Positions 5,918-15,540 of a DNA stretch of 33,967 nt are shown piece by piece (within the stretch, counting starts at the first letter, position 1; the number at the start of each line of letters is the position of its first letter). The position numbers were made by a program, and so were the translations under genes. The notes below the pieces were generated by a model, which saw only the letters and a program-made list of their open reading frames with translations, did no database searches and was not told the origin of the DNA. This DNA comes from Spirochaetales bacterium (GTDB lineage Bacteria; Spirochaetota; GWE2-31-10): the NCBI GenBank assembly GCA_022508205.1, contig JAFLVQ010000007.1, forward strand, positions 1 through 33,967. The letters run 5' to 3'.

Positions 5918-7606
5918 ATGAGCGAAGTACAAAGGGTTAAAAATCGCAAACCCGATGCCGCATACATCTTGTCTGCGACAGCGGGCATGACGCGCAGACA
6001 GATTGAAGCGTGGTGTAGGGAGTATGGCGGAATCAGCTGGCGAACGGTGTACAACCTTCGCAAGCGAGAACCGAATCTTGCCGGCAGACCGAGTTGTATG
6101 CGCGCAGACTGGCTTGAACTTTTCAAAAGTTTCTACCTTATCGAAGGTGGAGCCAGCGTGACGAGCTGCTGGCGTATGACAATTGGAGAGCTTGCCCGAC
6201 GAGGTGAACTTTCGGATGATATGCTTGCGCATTTTCCGTGCGCACGCAGCTTCAAAAATGCACTTGACCGCGAACTTTCGGGTGAGGCGCAGTATTTTGC
6301 TCGGAAGGGGCGTGACGCTTGGTACAAGTTGTACAGCCCCTATATCGAGCGAGACTTGTCGGCTATCGAGCCGGGTCAAGTGTGGTTTTCCGACCACCAC
6401 CAAATGGATCTTATGTGCATTGACGATAGTGGCTCGAAGTTTTTTGCGTGGCTTACGGTGTGGAGTGACTGGAAGAGCGGGAAATGGCTTGGGTGGTACT
6501 TGCACAAGGAACCGCCCTGCGCCGATCATATTTTTCAGGCTTTTTATTATGCCGCCATTAAACATGGGCTGCCACAGGTGGCGTACATGGATAACGGTAA
6601 GGATTACCGTTGTCGAGATTTTGCGGGTGGCAAAAAGAAGTACCGGCTTGAAGTCGATACGTGCGAAGTTTCGACGCTTACTATGGAGCTGGGAATCGAG
6701 GCGCGGTTCGCGTTGCCGTACAACGGACGCACAAAGCCGATTGAGCGCGATTTTCGTGAAATAAAAGATAACTTTAATCGCTATCTCATCGGTTTTCGCG
6801 GCGGTCATGTAAAAGAACGTCCGGAAAGACTGAAAGCCGAAATCAAAGCCGGCATGCTGCAGCATATCGATGATGTGGCAAAGGCGTTGGATTTTTACAT
6901 CGATGAGGTTTTCAACGAATTGCCGAGCACGGGCAAGAAGATGAAAGGTCTCAGCAGAAACGCCTACTGGAATCAGTGCCGCGTCAATTGCCGCCAAGTT
7001 TCGGCGGAAGCATTGAAGCTGTTTTGTATGCGTACAAGTGCGGCGCGCACAATCGGACGTAACGGAATCTCGGATAACGAGCTGGGTGTTTCGGTTACGT
7101 ACTGGGGCGAGTGGATGGCGGCTTACAAGGGAACAAAAGAACGCTTCTATTTGCGCCGCGATCCAAAAAGTTACCAGAAAGCATGGGTATTCCATGCTGA
7201 CAGCGGTGAGTTTGCGGGGATAGCTGAAGCCGGCTACTGGGTAGTGCAAGGGCTTGCAGATGCGGATGTCGACAAGGAAAAGCTGAAAAAGGCGATGCAT
7301 GCAAAAAAAGCGTACGAAAAGAAGCTGCGCGAAGTTACGCAGACAAAGCCGCTTGAGGCTTTTGAAGTGGTCGCTGCGGCTTCGGCGGCGGTATCCGCTT
7401 TGTACGGGAAAAGCGGTGTGCAGGAGCAGATAAAAACGGTCGATGTGACACCAACTAAAGCACAGCGGGCAATCGACCTCGCCCAAAAAATGGGAACAGA
7501 ACATTTCACGCAGTTAGGCGATTTCGCACTGCCTGAGATAGAAGAGACAGAAGATGAAATCTTTCTGTCGGAAACTGAAAAACTTATGGGAGGTAAAACA
7601 AGATGA
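5918..7606 (+). CDS. Mu-type transposase A (DDE)
   Basis: VWFSDHHQMDLM, VAYMDNGKDYR and GRTKPIERDFREIKDNF (D,D,E arrangement); followed by MuB. Confidence 0.92.
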   Translation: MSEVQRVKNRKPDAAYILSATAGMTRRQIEAWCREYGGISWRTVYNLRKREPNLAGRPSCMRADWLELFKSFYLIEGGASVTSCWRMTIGELARRGELSDDMLAHFPCARSFKNALDRELSGEAQYFARKGRDAWYKLYSPYIERDLSAIEPGQVWFSDHHQMDLMCIDDSGSKFFAWLTVWSDWKSGKWLGWYLHKEPPCADHIFQAFYYAAIKHGLPQVAYMDNGKDYRCRDFAGGKKKYRLEVDTCEVSTLTMELGIEARFALPYNGRTKPIERDFREIKDNFNRYLIGFRGGHVKERPERLKAEIKAGMLQHIDDVAKALDFYIDEVFNELPSTGKKMKGLSRNAYWNQCRVNCRQVSAEALKLFCMRTSAARTIGRNGISDNELGVSVTYWGEWMAAYKGTKERFYLRRDPKSYQKAWVFHADSGEFAGIAEAGYWVVQGLADADVDKEKLKKAMHAKKAYEKKLREVTQTKPLEAFEVVAAASAAVSALYGKSGVQEQIKTVDVTPTKAQRAIDLAQKMGTEHFTQLGDFALPEIEETEDEIFLSETEKLMGGKTR

Positions 7607-8496
7607 CTTTGAAAGAGAAAGTCGAAAAATGGATGGCAAGCAAAGGTGTGACGCAGTCCGGTCTGGCGTCACGGCTCGGAATGTCGGGTGCAGCTGTCAG
7701 TCTGTGGCTGCACGGTAAGTACGCGGGCGATTTGCCCGCACTCGAAGAAAAACTCGAAAAACTTCTGGAACTGGAAGAAGAGCGAGATAAAGGTGTTCTT
7801 CTTATGCCGGAAAAGTTCGTTCCTACTACAGGTGCGCGCAAATATATGGAAGCTGCGCGGCTGGCGCATAGGGACGGGTCGATTCGTGTTTGTTATGGTG
7901 ACGCAGGGCTCGGTAAGACATGGGCGGGGCGTGAATACGCTCGGCAGAATCCGGGCACGATCTTTATCGAAGCAAGTGCGGATTTTTCGCCGCGTGTGCT
8001 ACTGCAAGAAATCTTGATGGCTTTAGGGCGCGAGGGACGCGGAACAAATCACGCAATGCGTCGAGAAATTTGTGATGTCCTGCGAAACAGCAGGCGGTTG
8101 TTAATTGTGGACGAAGCAGAGAATCTTCCTTATCGAAGTTTGGAGATTTTGCGCCGAATTTACGACGAAACCGAAATCGGAATATTGCTTGCAGGAATGC
8201 CGCGACTTCTTGCTAACCTCAAAGGAAAACGCGGCGACTTTAAACAGTTGTACAGCCGAATTGCGGGCGTTTTTACTCTGGATAAGTTGAGCGAGGAAGA
8301 TGTCAGGCTTATCTTAGAGGCTCGTCTCGGCGAAGTCGACGAAAAATCGGCGGCAACTTTTCACTATCAATCTAATGCAAACGGGCGAACTTTGAAATTT
8401 CTGATGAGCGAAACTGCGCGATTGTGTCAATTGAATGACCGTTCTGTTGCGCCTGTCATCATCGAAAAAGCGGCAAGTCTGCTGCTGCGGGGGTAA
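7603..8496 (+). CDS. MuB-type target-immunity ATPase
   Basis: N-terminal HTH (VTQSGLASRLGMSGAAVSLWLHGKY), Walker A CYGDAGLGKT, Walker B RLLIVDEAENL. Confidence 0.9.
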   Translation: MTLKEKVEKWMASKGVTQSGLASRLGMSGAAVSLWLHGKYAGDLPALEEKLEKLLELEEERDKGVLLMPEKFVPTTGARKYMEAARLAHRDGSIRVCYGDAGLGKTWAGREYARQNPGTIFIEASADFSPRVLLQEILMALGREGRGTNHAMRREICDVLRNSRRLLIVDEAENLPYRSLEILRRIYDETEIGILLAGMPRLLANLKGKRGDFKQLYSRIAGVFTLDKLSEEDVRLILEARLGEVDEKSAATFHYQSNANGRTLKFLMSETARLCQLNDRSVAPVIIEKAASLLLRG

Positions 8497-8497
8497 T

Positions 8498-8878
8498 ATG
8501 GCAACCGCAAAGCAGATTCAGATTATCCATGTATTAAAACAAAAAATCGGGTTGGATGATGAAACGTACAGGCAGCTTTTAGCCGGTTTTATGTGCGGCA
8601 GTTCAAAGGACTTATCCGAAAAAGACGCTGCAGTTTTGATACATCGGCTGAATCAAAGTCCGAGCAAGTCTAAAGGAACCGGCTTTGCAACAGGGAAGCA
8701 GCTTTTCGCGATAAAGATGATGTGGAAGTTGATTTCCCGTAAAGTTACACAGCAAGAAAAGGATGATGCTTTGGCGGTTCTTGTACGGCGGAAGTTCGGC
8801 AAGGAGTTGTCTGACTTGTCGCGGCAGGAAGCGTCGGAGCTGATAGTCACTTTACATAATTGGGGGGGCAAAAAGTGA
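8498..8878 (+). CDS. Mu gp16-like protein (DUF1018)
   Basis: MATAKQIQIIHVLKQKIGLDDETYRQLL...; directly after MuB. Confidence 0.75.
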   Translation: MATAKQIQIIHVLKQKIGLDDETYRQLLAGFMCGSSKDLSEKDAAVLIHRLNQSPSKSKGTGFATGKQLFAIKMMWKLISRKVTQQEKDDALAVLVRRKFGKELSDLSRQEASELIVTLHNWGGKK

Positions 8879-8958
8879 AAATCTACTGTATGTACTATTA
8901 TTCCAAAATGCGCTTTTGGGATAAAATTATAAACTTTTTTAAAAGGAGCAAAAAATGA
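8875..8958 (+). CDS. 27-aa micro-ORF, possibly translationally coupled
   Basis: GTG start overlaps the upstream stop (GTGA) and its TGA overlaps the downstream ATG (ATGA); VKIYCMYYYSKMRFWDKIINFFKRSKK. Confidence 0.3.
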   Translation: MKIYCMYYYSKMRFWDKIINFFKRSKK

Positions 8959-9563
8959 AAAAAACGATTAAGGGCATAAGTTATCTTATGAATCTACAGG
9001 GTGAGGCGGTGCCTGTGTCTATCATACCGCCGGAAGATGTGGAGCGCGACGAGTTGGTGGAAAAGATTTTCAGCAAAATCGAAAAGATGAAGGCGATACA
9101 GAAGCGGCTCGCGGCATCTATCGACAATGATTTGCGTGCTTTTCTTGAGAAGAAAGCCAAAAAGTGGGGCGCATTTCAACTCTCGAACTATACCGGAGAT
9201 AAGAAGATTCAATACGATTTCTCCGAGATGACAAGCTTCACGGAAGATGTGGAGCTTGCCAAAGAGAAAATTTACGACTGTCTTAAAAAGTGGAAAGGCG
9301 AGAACGAGGGTAGTATGTACCTCGAAGCCTTAGTAAAAACGGCTTTTGGCGGTAAGCAGCTGAATAAAACCTCACTGATGAAACTTCTATCTTTTTATGT
9401 ACAAGATAAAGACTGGATAGAAGCGCAGACGCTTATCCAGAAAAGTTTGCGTGTTATCAATAAAAAACGTCGTCGAACGTTTTACAAGCGTAAAAATAAG
9501 GACTCCAAATTTCAGATGGTGAATCTAAACTTTACGACATACGGAGAAGGCGATGACGATTGA
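8955..9563 (+). CDS. DUF3164 family phage protein
   Basis: Mu-like early gene; basic C-terminus; RBS aaaggag; sequence resembles DUF3164. Confidence 0.7.
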   Translation: MKKTIKGISYLMNLQGEAVPVSIIPPEDVERDELVEKIFSKIEKMKAIQKRLAASIDNDLRAFLEKKAKKWGAFQLSNYTGDKKIQYDFSEMTSFTEDVELAKEKIYDCLKKWKGENEGSMYLEALVKTAFGGKQLNKTSLMKLLSFYVQDKDWIEAQTLIQKSLRVINKKRRRTFYKRKNKDSKFQMVNLNFTTYGEGDDD

Positions 9564-9780
9564 TACAGAAAAAAAATTTGTTCTCGCTGCTATGGCGAGC
9601 CGGACAGATAAGGCAATGGCGGTGCTGTCACAGGTGGACGACGCGGAAGGCGTAAGTCGTGTAATTGCAGAGTATATCTGGAATGTGATGGCGATACTTG
9701 ACCTGATGAATGACGATCTGGCGGGTCTTACTTCGCGTAAACTCGATGCAATCCTGAAAGAGAATAAAACCGAAAAATAA
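9553..9780 (+). CDS. Hypothetical phage protein
   Basis: 75-aa ORF overlapping the DUF3164 gene end. Confidence 0.55.
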   Translation: MTIDTEKKFVLAAMASRTDKAMAVLSQVDDAEGVSRVIAEYIWNVMAILDLMNDDLAGLTSRKLDAILKENKTEK

Positions 9781-9781
9781 G

Positions 9782-9821
9782 AAAATTGAGTTGTTAAGTT
9801 TTTCTTAACAACTCAATTTTT
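9782..9821 (+). terminator. Rho-independent terminator
   Basis: Perfect 17-bp stem AAAATTGAGTTGTTAAG / CTTAACAACTCAATTTT with a T5 loop; ends in T. Confidence 0.7.
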
Positions 9822-9844
9822 AAACAGAATTAAAGGAGCTTTAA

Positions 9845-10216
9845 ATGAACGAAAAACAAAAAAATGAATATCGAGAAAAGCTTGATGATGTGGGTTATTC
9901 CAATCAGGCGGTGAAGGAAATAGCAGATAAAATTATCGAAAAAATCATAGAAAGGGATAATGCTAAATATATCCCTTTCGGAGACGGTGATGAGTTTATA
10001 TCGCAATATCAAGCAATCTTTTCTTATCATCACGGAATCCCACCGATGTGGGTAATGGGGGAATCAGGCGATTATTATATGATAACACAAATACATCGTG
10101 ACGGGTGCTGTATTGCAGGTCATGGTTTTGTATCATATTCTGACCTCGCTGCAAGATATTTTTTCCCACTGGCAACTCTGACTCCTGTCGCTGTGCGAAT
10201 TAAGGAGGTCTTATAA
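9845..10216 (+). CDS. Hypothetical phage protein
   Basis: 123-aa ORF, RBS aaaggag. Confidence 0.55.
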   Translation: MNEKQKNEYREKLDDVGYSNQAVKEIADKIIEKIIERDNAKYIPFGDGDEFISQYQAIFSYHHGIPPMWVMGESGDYYMITQIHRDGCCIAGHGFVSYSDLAARYFFPLATLTPVAVRIKEVL

Positions 10217-10473
10217 TGAAAACAATTTTTATACAGCTTGCAAAGCTGAAAGCTATGACAGAGACGAGCCAGTTGAATAAAATCCGAGAAGAATACTTGG
10301 AGTTCGAGAGCGGAATCGATACGCAGGATAAGCTGGAAGAGGCGTTCGATATTCTGCAATCGGTGGTTACTTATATTAATTTCACTGTCGGAAAAGACAT
10401 AAAAAAATATAACAAAAAACATCTGGATAAAATGAAACGATACGCCGCAGCAAATAGAGTGGCGTTGGATTGA
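10216..10473 (+). CDS. Possible MazG-like nucleotide pyrophosphohydrolase
   Basis: KIREEYLEFESG...KLEEAFDILQSV resembles MazG E-x-x-E / E-x-x-x-D motifs; ...KYNKKHLDKMKRY tail. Confidence 0.45.
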   Translation: MKTIFIQLAKLKAMTETSQLNKIREEYLEFESGIDTQDKLEEAFDILQSVVTYINFTVGKDIKKYNKKHLDKMKRYAAANRVALD

Positions 10474-10482
10474 GGAGTAAAA

Positions 10483-10773
10483 ATGTTCTTTGATAGAGAA
10501 AATGTTGAAAGATGGATTAATGAATTTCATAAGAAGGCAGAAAGAGCCTACGATAACTATCAGGAAACTGGCAAAGACTATTATGAAAAGACGTGGCGCA
10601 AATATCAGGACTTGGAAGCGTGCCTTACCGTAGGAATGGAAACACAAGCAGATGTTGACAACCAAAGGGCACGACGGGCAAATAACATTAGTGATGTCGC
10701 AGAAAAACTTGAAGACAGGAACTATACGAAGAAAGAAGTTGTATCGTTACTTCTTCGCATTGCGTATTGGTAG
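10483..10773 (+). CDS. Hypothetical phage protein
   Basis: 96-aa ORF with RBS gaggag. Confidence 0.5.
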   Translation: MFFDRENVERWINEFHKKAERAYDNYQETGKDYYEKTWRKYQDLEACLTVGMETQADVDNQRARRANNISDVAEKLEDRNYTKKEVVSLLLRIAYW

Positions 10774-10786
10774 GAGGAGCCAGACA

Positions 10787-11029
10787 ATGTTGATGTTCCA
10801 TCTAAAAAACAGTGAGTGGAAAAAACAAACAATGACCTTAATCGAAGAAATATTGATACAAACTTTTAAGTTTGAGAGATCAAAGATATTTGACGTTCAA
10901 ATATTATCGGGGAGCGTCAGTTTCTGTGTGAAAGGACGGAGTCCCGAATTGGACGAGCGAATGACAAAAGAAAATCCTACAGATAATTTTATTAAGGAAC
11001 TGAAAAAAATGGAGGTAAAAAAATGCTAA
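10787..11029 (+). CDS. Hypothetical phage protein
   Basis: 80-aa ORF with RBS taggagg; overlaps the next start. Confidence 0.5.
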   Translation: MLMFHLKNSEWKKQTMTLIEEILIQTFKFERSKIFDVQILSGSVSFCVKGRSPELDERMTKENPTDNFIKELKKMEVKKC

Positions 11030-11376
11030 CATTTAATTTAAAAAAACAATGGTTCGAGAAAATCCGCTTGGGTGAGAAAACAATCGAATACCGCGAGGTA
11101 AAGCCGTACTGGACGAAAAGGTTAAACAAAGAGATTACCGGACGAGTAGACGGACTTTTTTTGACACCGTTTAATCCCCATTTTATGGCAGCAGTTGTTG
11201 ATTGCTCAAAATGTCCACACGATTGTATTCTTCGGCTCGGCTACACAAAACAGTACTTGAAAGCAGAGATAGTCAAGATTGAAGTCGTGGACGGCAAGAA
11301 CACTGACCTTGCTATAGACGCGCCAGTGTATGCTATTCACCTTGCAGATGTACAAGAGGTTAAAAATGATAATTAA
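11023..11376 (+). CDS. ASCH-domain-like protein
   Basis: MLTFNLKKQWFEKIRLGEKTIEYREVKPYWTKRL... ASCH-type N-terminus. Confidence 0.6.
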   Translation: MLTFNLKKQWFEKIRLGEKTIEYREVKPYWTKRLNKEITGRVDGLFLTPFNPHFMAAVVDCSKCPHDCILRLGYTKQYLKAEIVKIEVVDGKNTDLAIDAPVYAIHLADVQEVKNDN

Positions 11377-11602
11377 AAGTAATGGATATAGTCGTGAAAT
11401 AAGGTATTTCATAATTGTTGTAAGAAACGAATATGGATTTTTTGAGTCTTTTTTCAACGGAGAACAATTTCTGCATGAAGTAGAACTTAATTGTTTGTTC
11501 TCTACTTATGAAGAAGCAGAAGAAATTGCAAAAAACTATAGCTCCGAAGTTGTTAGCATAGTCCCAGTTAATGTGGCGATTAGAGAATTAGAGAATCCCT
11601 AA
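11366..11602 (+). CDS. Hypothetical phage protein
   Basis: 78-aa ORF with RBS agaggt; overlaps the ASCH gene end. Confidence 0.45.
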   Translation: MIIKSNGYSREIRYFIIVVRNEYGFFESFFNGEQFLHEVELNCLFSTYEEAEEIAKNYSSEVVSIVPVNVAIRELENP

Positions 11603-11661
11603 ACATGAATACCGATAAAAGCTCGGTAACTCGAATGCAGTAAAATATAAGGAGGAATAAT

Positions 11662-11964
11662 ATGAAGGTATATATTGCAGGAAAGATTACAGGATTAGAG
11701 AGGGATTCTGTTGTCAGAAAATTTGAAAGTGCTCGAAACAAACTTGTAGGAATGGGTCACGATGTCTTCATTCCTACAGTTCTGCCGGTATATGACAACG
11801 TTTCGTATACAGACTACATGCGCGTTTGTTTCGCTATGATAGATATATGTGACGCTATATACTTACTCGATGACTGGAAGGACAGCAAGGGAGCATGCAA
11901 GGAATACAAATACGCACAAAGAAAGAAAAAACTTTGTCTTAATCTAACAGAGGGTTGTTTATGA
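11662..11964 (+). CDS. DUF4406 (nucleoside 2-deoxyribosyltransferase-like) protein
   Basis: MKVYIAGKITGLERD...F.SARNKLVGMGHDVFIPTVLP...YMRVCFAMIDICDAIYLLDDWKDSKGACKEYKYA. Confidence 0.75.
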   Translation: MKVYIAGKITGLERDSVVRKFESARNKLVGMGHDVFIPTVLPVYDNVSYTDYMRVCFAMIDICDAIYLLDDWKDSKGACKEYKYAQRKKKLCLNLTEGCL

Positions 11965-12064
11965 CATTTTTTGGATTTCAAAAGACCACACTCATCAAAG
12001 AGTTTCGTACTACCCAGTGTGTTGAGGTTTCGGCAGTGCCCTGTTTTTTTTGTGGAGTAATATA

Positions 12065-12461
12065 ATGAAGTGGAATAAAATATTTTTTAATAAAAGATAT
12101 ATTCGGTATGATTCGAGAAAGTCGCTTTTGATTACTTTTCCGAAAAAAAGCGACTTAGCTGACTATTACTTCTGGGTGTCGAAATCGCTTATCGGGAGTG
12201 TCAGGGAAGATGATGACCTTCTGGGGCTGATGTATGGCGACGATTTCGATTTTACAGTCTTCAAGGAAAACCACTTCGGCGAGAAAATAGAGAGTAAAAC
12301 GGTTAGCGGAGCTGATATAAAAGGCTCTGTCTGTAGATAATGAGTATCATTCTTTTGTTCGTTTGGTGGATTGTATTGATGAAGTTGTGTTTTGGTCAAA
12401 GCCAGAGCACATTGAACCTATCATAAATCCTCAACCACATAAGGAGCTGATTGATGATTAA
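12065..12461 (+). pseudogene. Hypothetical protein apparently split by a frameshift near 12318-12323
   Basis: Frame 1 (12065-12340) ends KGSVCR*; the +1 frame from 12321 reads KALSVDNEYHSFVRLVDCIDEVVFWSKPEHIEPIINPQPHKELIDD* and its stop overlaps the helicase start. Confidence 0.45.
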
Positions 12462-13710
12462 CATCGACCAAGAACTGGCTTACAAGAAATTTTCCCGGCT
12501 GAAATGCGGTGCTCTTTTCATGGCAATGGGAACCGGAAAAACTAAGGTCGCACTAACTTTAGCGCAGAGCAAGTATGCACAAGAGAAGGTTGACTTCGTG
12601 TTATACATTGCACCGGCTTCGGCTATATCTTCGGGAAATCTCGAAGCGGAAAAGCAAAAATGGACGCCGGAGCTGCCCGTAACATTCGCGACATGCGAAG
12701 GATTCGGCGCAAGTGACCGAATCTACCTTGAAATTTTATCTAAAGTTAAGAAAACAAAGACCTTTTGCATCTGTGACGAAAGTTTGTATATCAAAAATAT
12801 CGAAGCCAAACGAACAAGACGTATCATTGAAATCGGAAGTTTTTCGATGTATCGGCTTATTTTGAATGGAACGCCGGTAACTAAAAATATTCTGGATGTA
12901 TGGACGCAGATGGAATTTTTAAGTCCTAAAATTTTCGATATGTCTTTTCGCGAATTTAAATATATGTTTTGTGTATACAGCAGAAACGCTAAAAAAGCAC
13001 GAAAGAAAAAAATTGTGAGATATATAAATGTTTCGTATTTGATTTCTCTGATTTCCCCTTATGTGTATCAGGCAGACCTCGATCTTGAAGTGAAAAAAAA
13101 ATATGCTGACCGCTGTTATTACGTTGATAAATGGAAATACAATAATTATAAGAATAAAATTTTCGATAAATATTATGATTCCTATGAAGAAGAGCTGCAG
13201 TTTTACGCTTTTGCGCAGGTTTTGCAACGGTGGTACACATCTCAGCCGGAACATCGGGAAGCGGTGCAGGATTGTATCAATGAAATCAACGATACGATAA
13301 TTGTCTTCGTGAAATATGTTAATAATATTCCGGAAAACGCAATAAAAATTACAGGTGCAACGAAAAATCGAGAAGAAATTATAGACCGATTCCGACGTGG
13401 AGAATTCAAGGTCTTGTATATGACCTATGGGTGCGGCAGTTTCTCGCTCAACTTACAATTTTGTAAGAATATAATCTTCGCTGACCATGACTGGGATTAT
13501 TCAAGACGCGTACAGGCTGAAGGAAGGATTTATCGACTCGGTTCGGGAGAAGATGTCATGTATTATGACATAGTATGTGAGAATTCGGGACTTGAAAAAC
13601 TTATACAAGACTGTCTAAAAGGGAAAAAAAGTTTGCTTGCTATGGTTAAAAAGGAAATAACCAAACTGGATAGTAAGGATAAGGCAAAAAAATTTATTGA
13701 AAAACTCTGA
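12454..13710 (+). CDS. SNF2/DEAD-like helicase (phage-encoded)
   Basis: GALFMAMGTGKTKVAL (Walker A), FCICDESLYIKN (motif II), LILNGTPVTKNILDVWTQM (motif III), QAEGRIYRLGSGEDVMYYDI (motif VI). Confidence 0.8.
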   Translation: MINIDQELAYKKFSRLKCGALFMAMGTGKTKVALTLAQSKYAQEKVDFVLYIAPASAISSGNLEAEKQKWTPELPVTFATCEGFGASDRIYLEILSKVKKTKTFCICDESLYIKNIEAKRTRRIIEIGSFSMYRLILNGTPVTKNILDVWTQMEFLSPKIFDMSFREFKYMFCVYSRNAKKARKKKIVRYINVSYLISLISPYVYQADLDLEVKKKYADRCYYVDKWKYNNYKNKIFDKYYDSYEEELQFYAFAQVLQRWYTSQPEHREAVQDCINEINDTIIVFVKYVNNIPENAIKITGATKNREEIIDRFRRGEFKVLYMTYGCGSFSLNLQFCKNIIFADHDWDYSRRVQAEGRIYRLGSGEDVMYYDIVCENSGLEKLIQDCLKGKKSLLAMVKKEITKLDSKDKAKKFIEKL

Positions 13711-13727
13711 TATATAAAGGAAGAAAG

Positions 13728-15023
13728 ATGAAGAAATATCTTCATAAAAATGTTTATGAGATGGCAAAGGAAAGAATGAGTTTTATCTTCGATGAATTCA
13801 ACTCGATCTACGTTTCTTTTTCTTCAGGGAAAGACAGCGGTGTTATGTTGAATATGGCAATAGATGAAGCCAGAAAACGTAAAAGGAAAATAGGTGTTTT
13901 GTTCATTGACCTTGAGGCTTTTTATCGAAAATCTATTGAATTCGTAGAAAGAATGTTCAATGATAATATAGATATTGTTGAACCAATATGGGTTTGTTTA
14001 CCGCTTAATCAGCCGAATGGCTTATCTTATATGGAAACCTCTTGGTTGTGCTGGGATACACCTAAAAAAGAAATCTGGGTTAGACCAATGCCGGAAAATC
14101 AATGGGTAATTAATGAAAATAATAATCCCATCAGTATTTATAGGAAAAATATGACTTTTGAGAACTTTGTTAAGTATTTTGGGCGTTGGTACGGGAAAGG
14201 AGAAAAAACAGCGTGCTTGGTTGGTATACGAACTGATGAATCGTTAAGTCGTTTTCATGCAATATCTGCTGATAAAATTGACGCGATGTATAAAGAAAAA
14301 ATCTACTCTTCAAGAATTATTAATAACGTTTATAATTTCTATCCTCTTTACGATTGGCAAGTTGAGGATATTTGGATTTATAATGCTAAATTTAATAAGG
14401 ATTATAATAAGCTTTATGACTTAATGTATAAAGCAGGTGTTCCCCTAAATCGAATGAGGGTTGACGAACCTTTTGGGAACGAAAGTAAAGCAGGACTGAA
14501 TCAATTCAGAATTATAGAACCAGAAACGTGGCAGCGAGTGGTAAATAGAGTCAGCGGAGCGAACTTCGGCTGTATTTACCACAATAATAAAATTGCAAAT
14601 ACAAAACATCCATTGCCGAAAAATCATACTTGGAAAAGTTATGTGCAATTTCTTTTGAATACATTGCCCGAAAAAACAGCAGAACATTACCGAAAAAAGT
14701 TTGAAACTTTCATAAAAGTATGGAAAGAGCAAGGTTGTGTTTTAACAGATGAACATGTAAAAAGACTCGAAGAAACAATTCCGGATAAAATTATAAATAC
14801 GCATGCTTTTTCCAAACGCGGGAAAGGTGATAAAGAAGTCGTTAGGTTCAAAGAAATCCTCGATGAACATTCACTTGATACAACGAGAGATTTATTGACT
14901 TGGAAACGAATGGCAATGTGTATAATCAAGAATGATATTGCATGTAAATCTTTAGGATTCGGAATAACTAAGGATTTAATGGAAAAGCGAAAACTAATTT
15001 TAGAGAAATATAAGGGGTTATAA
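13728..15023 (+). CDS. IbrA-like PAPS-reductase-family protein (DUF3440)
   Basis: PP-loop YVSFSSGKDSGVML; LVGIRTDESLSRFHAI; YPLYDWQVEDIWIYNAKFNKDYNKLYDLMYKAGVPLNRMRVDEPFG. Confidence 0.82.
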   Translation: MKKYLHKNVYEMAKERMSFIFDEFNSIYVSFSSGKDSGVMLNMAIDEARKRKRKIGVLFIDLEAFYRKSIEFVERMFNDNIDIVEPIWVCLPLNQPNGLSYMETSWLCWDTPKKEIWVRPMPENQWVINENNNPISIYRKNMTFENFVKYFGRWYGKGEKTACLVGIRTDESLSRFHAISADKIDAMYKEKIYSSRIINNVYNFYPLYDWQVEDIWIYNAKFNKDYNKLYDLMYKAGVPLNRMRVDEPFGNESKAGLNQFRIIEPETWQRVVNRVSGANFGCIYHNNKIANTKHPLPKNHTWKSYVQFLLNTLPEKTAEHYRKKFETFIKVWKEQGCVLTDEHVKRLEETIPDKIINTHAFSKRGKGDKEVVRFKEILDEHSLDTTRDLLTWKRMAMCIIKNDIACKSLGFGITKDLMEKRKLILEKYKGL

Positions 15024-15024
15024 T

Positions 15025-15540
15025 ATGAAATTTATTTCACCGGTTTATAATATTCAAAGAATACCGATTGAGAAGATACAGGCAAATACTTACAATCCAA
15101 ACCACGTTGCTCCGCCTGAGATGAAGCTTTTGTATGATAGTATCAAAGAAGATGGTTATACAATGCCGATTGTATGCTATTATTTGCCCGAAATAGATAA
15201 GTACGAGATTGTGGACGGTTATCATCGATACACTACAATGCTTGTGCATAAGGATATATACGAGCGCGAGGGCGGGTGTCTGCCGGTATCTGTAATAGAT
15301 AAGCCTTTATCCGATAGAATGGCAAGCACAATTAGGCATAACAGAGCGAGAGGTTCTCACGATGTCGACTTGATGACAAATATAGTTGCAGAACTTAAAG
15401 ATATAGGAATGTCAGATGCTTGGATTCTGAAACATCTCGGAATGGATGCTGACGAACTTTTGCGCCTGAAGCAACTGTCCGGACTTGCTTCTCTTTTCGC
15501 AGATAAGGACTTCTCGAAATCGTGGGAAATAGAAAAATAA
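15025..15540 (+). CDS. IbrB-like ParB/Srx-fold protein
   Basis: IPIEKIQANTYNPNHVAPPEMKLLYDSIKEDGYTMPIV...YEIVDGYHRYTTM...TIRHNRARGSHDVDLM; directly after IbrA-like gene. Confidence 0.82.
   Translation: MKFISPVYNIQRIPIEKIQANTYNPNHVAPPEMKLLYDSIKEDGYTMPIVCYYLPEIDKYEIVDGYHRYTTMLVHKDIYEREGGCLPVSVIDKPLSDRMASTIRHNRARGSHDVDLMTNIVAELKDIGMSDAWILKHLGMDADELLRLKQLSGLASLFADKDFSKSWEIEK

Noticed and set aside
5900-7504. 534-aa minus-strand ORF opposite MuA
   Set aside because: Complementary-strand shadow of the transposase gene; composition (His/Arg/Phe-rich) and absence of an RBS do not support coding.
8862-8868. G7 tract near the end of the gp16-like gene as a phase-variable site
   Set aside because: Shorter than typical phase-variable tracts and affects only the last few residues.
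11961-12065. 34-aa ORF MTFFGFQKTTLIKEFRTTQCVEVSAVPCFFCGVI between DUF4406 and the frameshifted gene
   Set aside because: No clear RBS and no recognisable features; only the ATGA overlap supports it.
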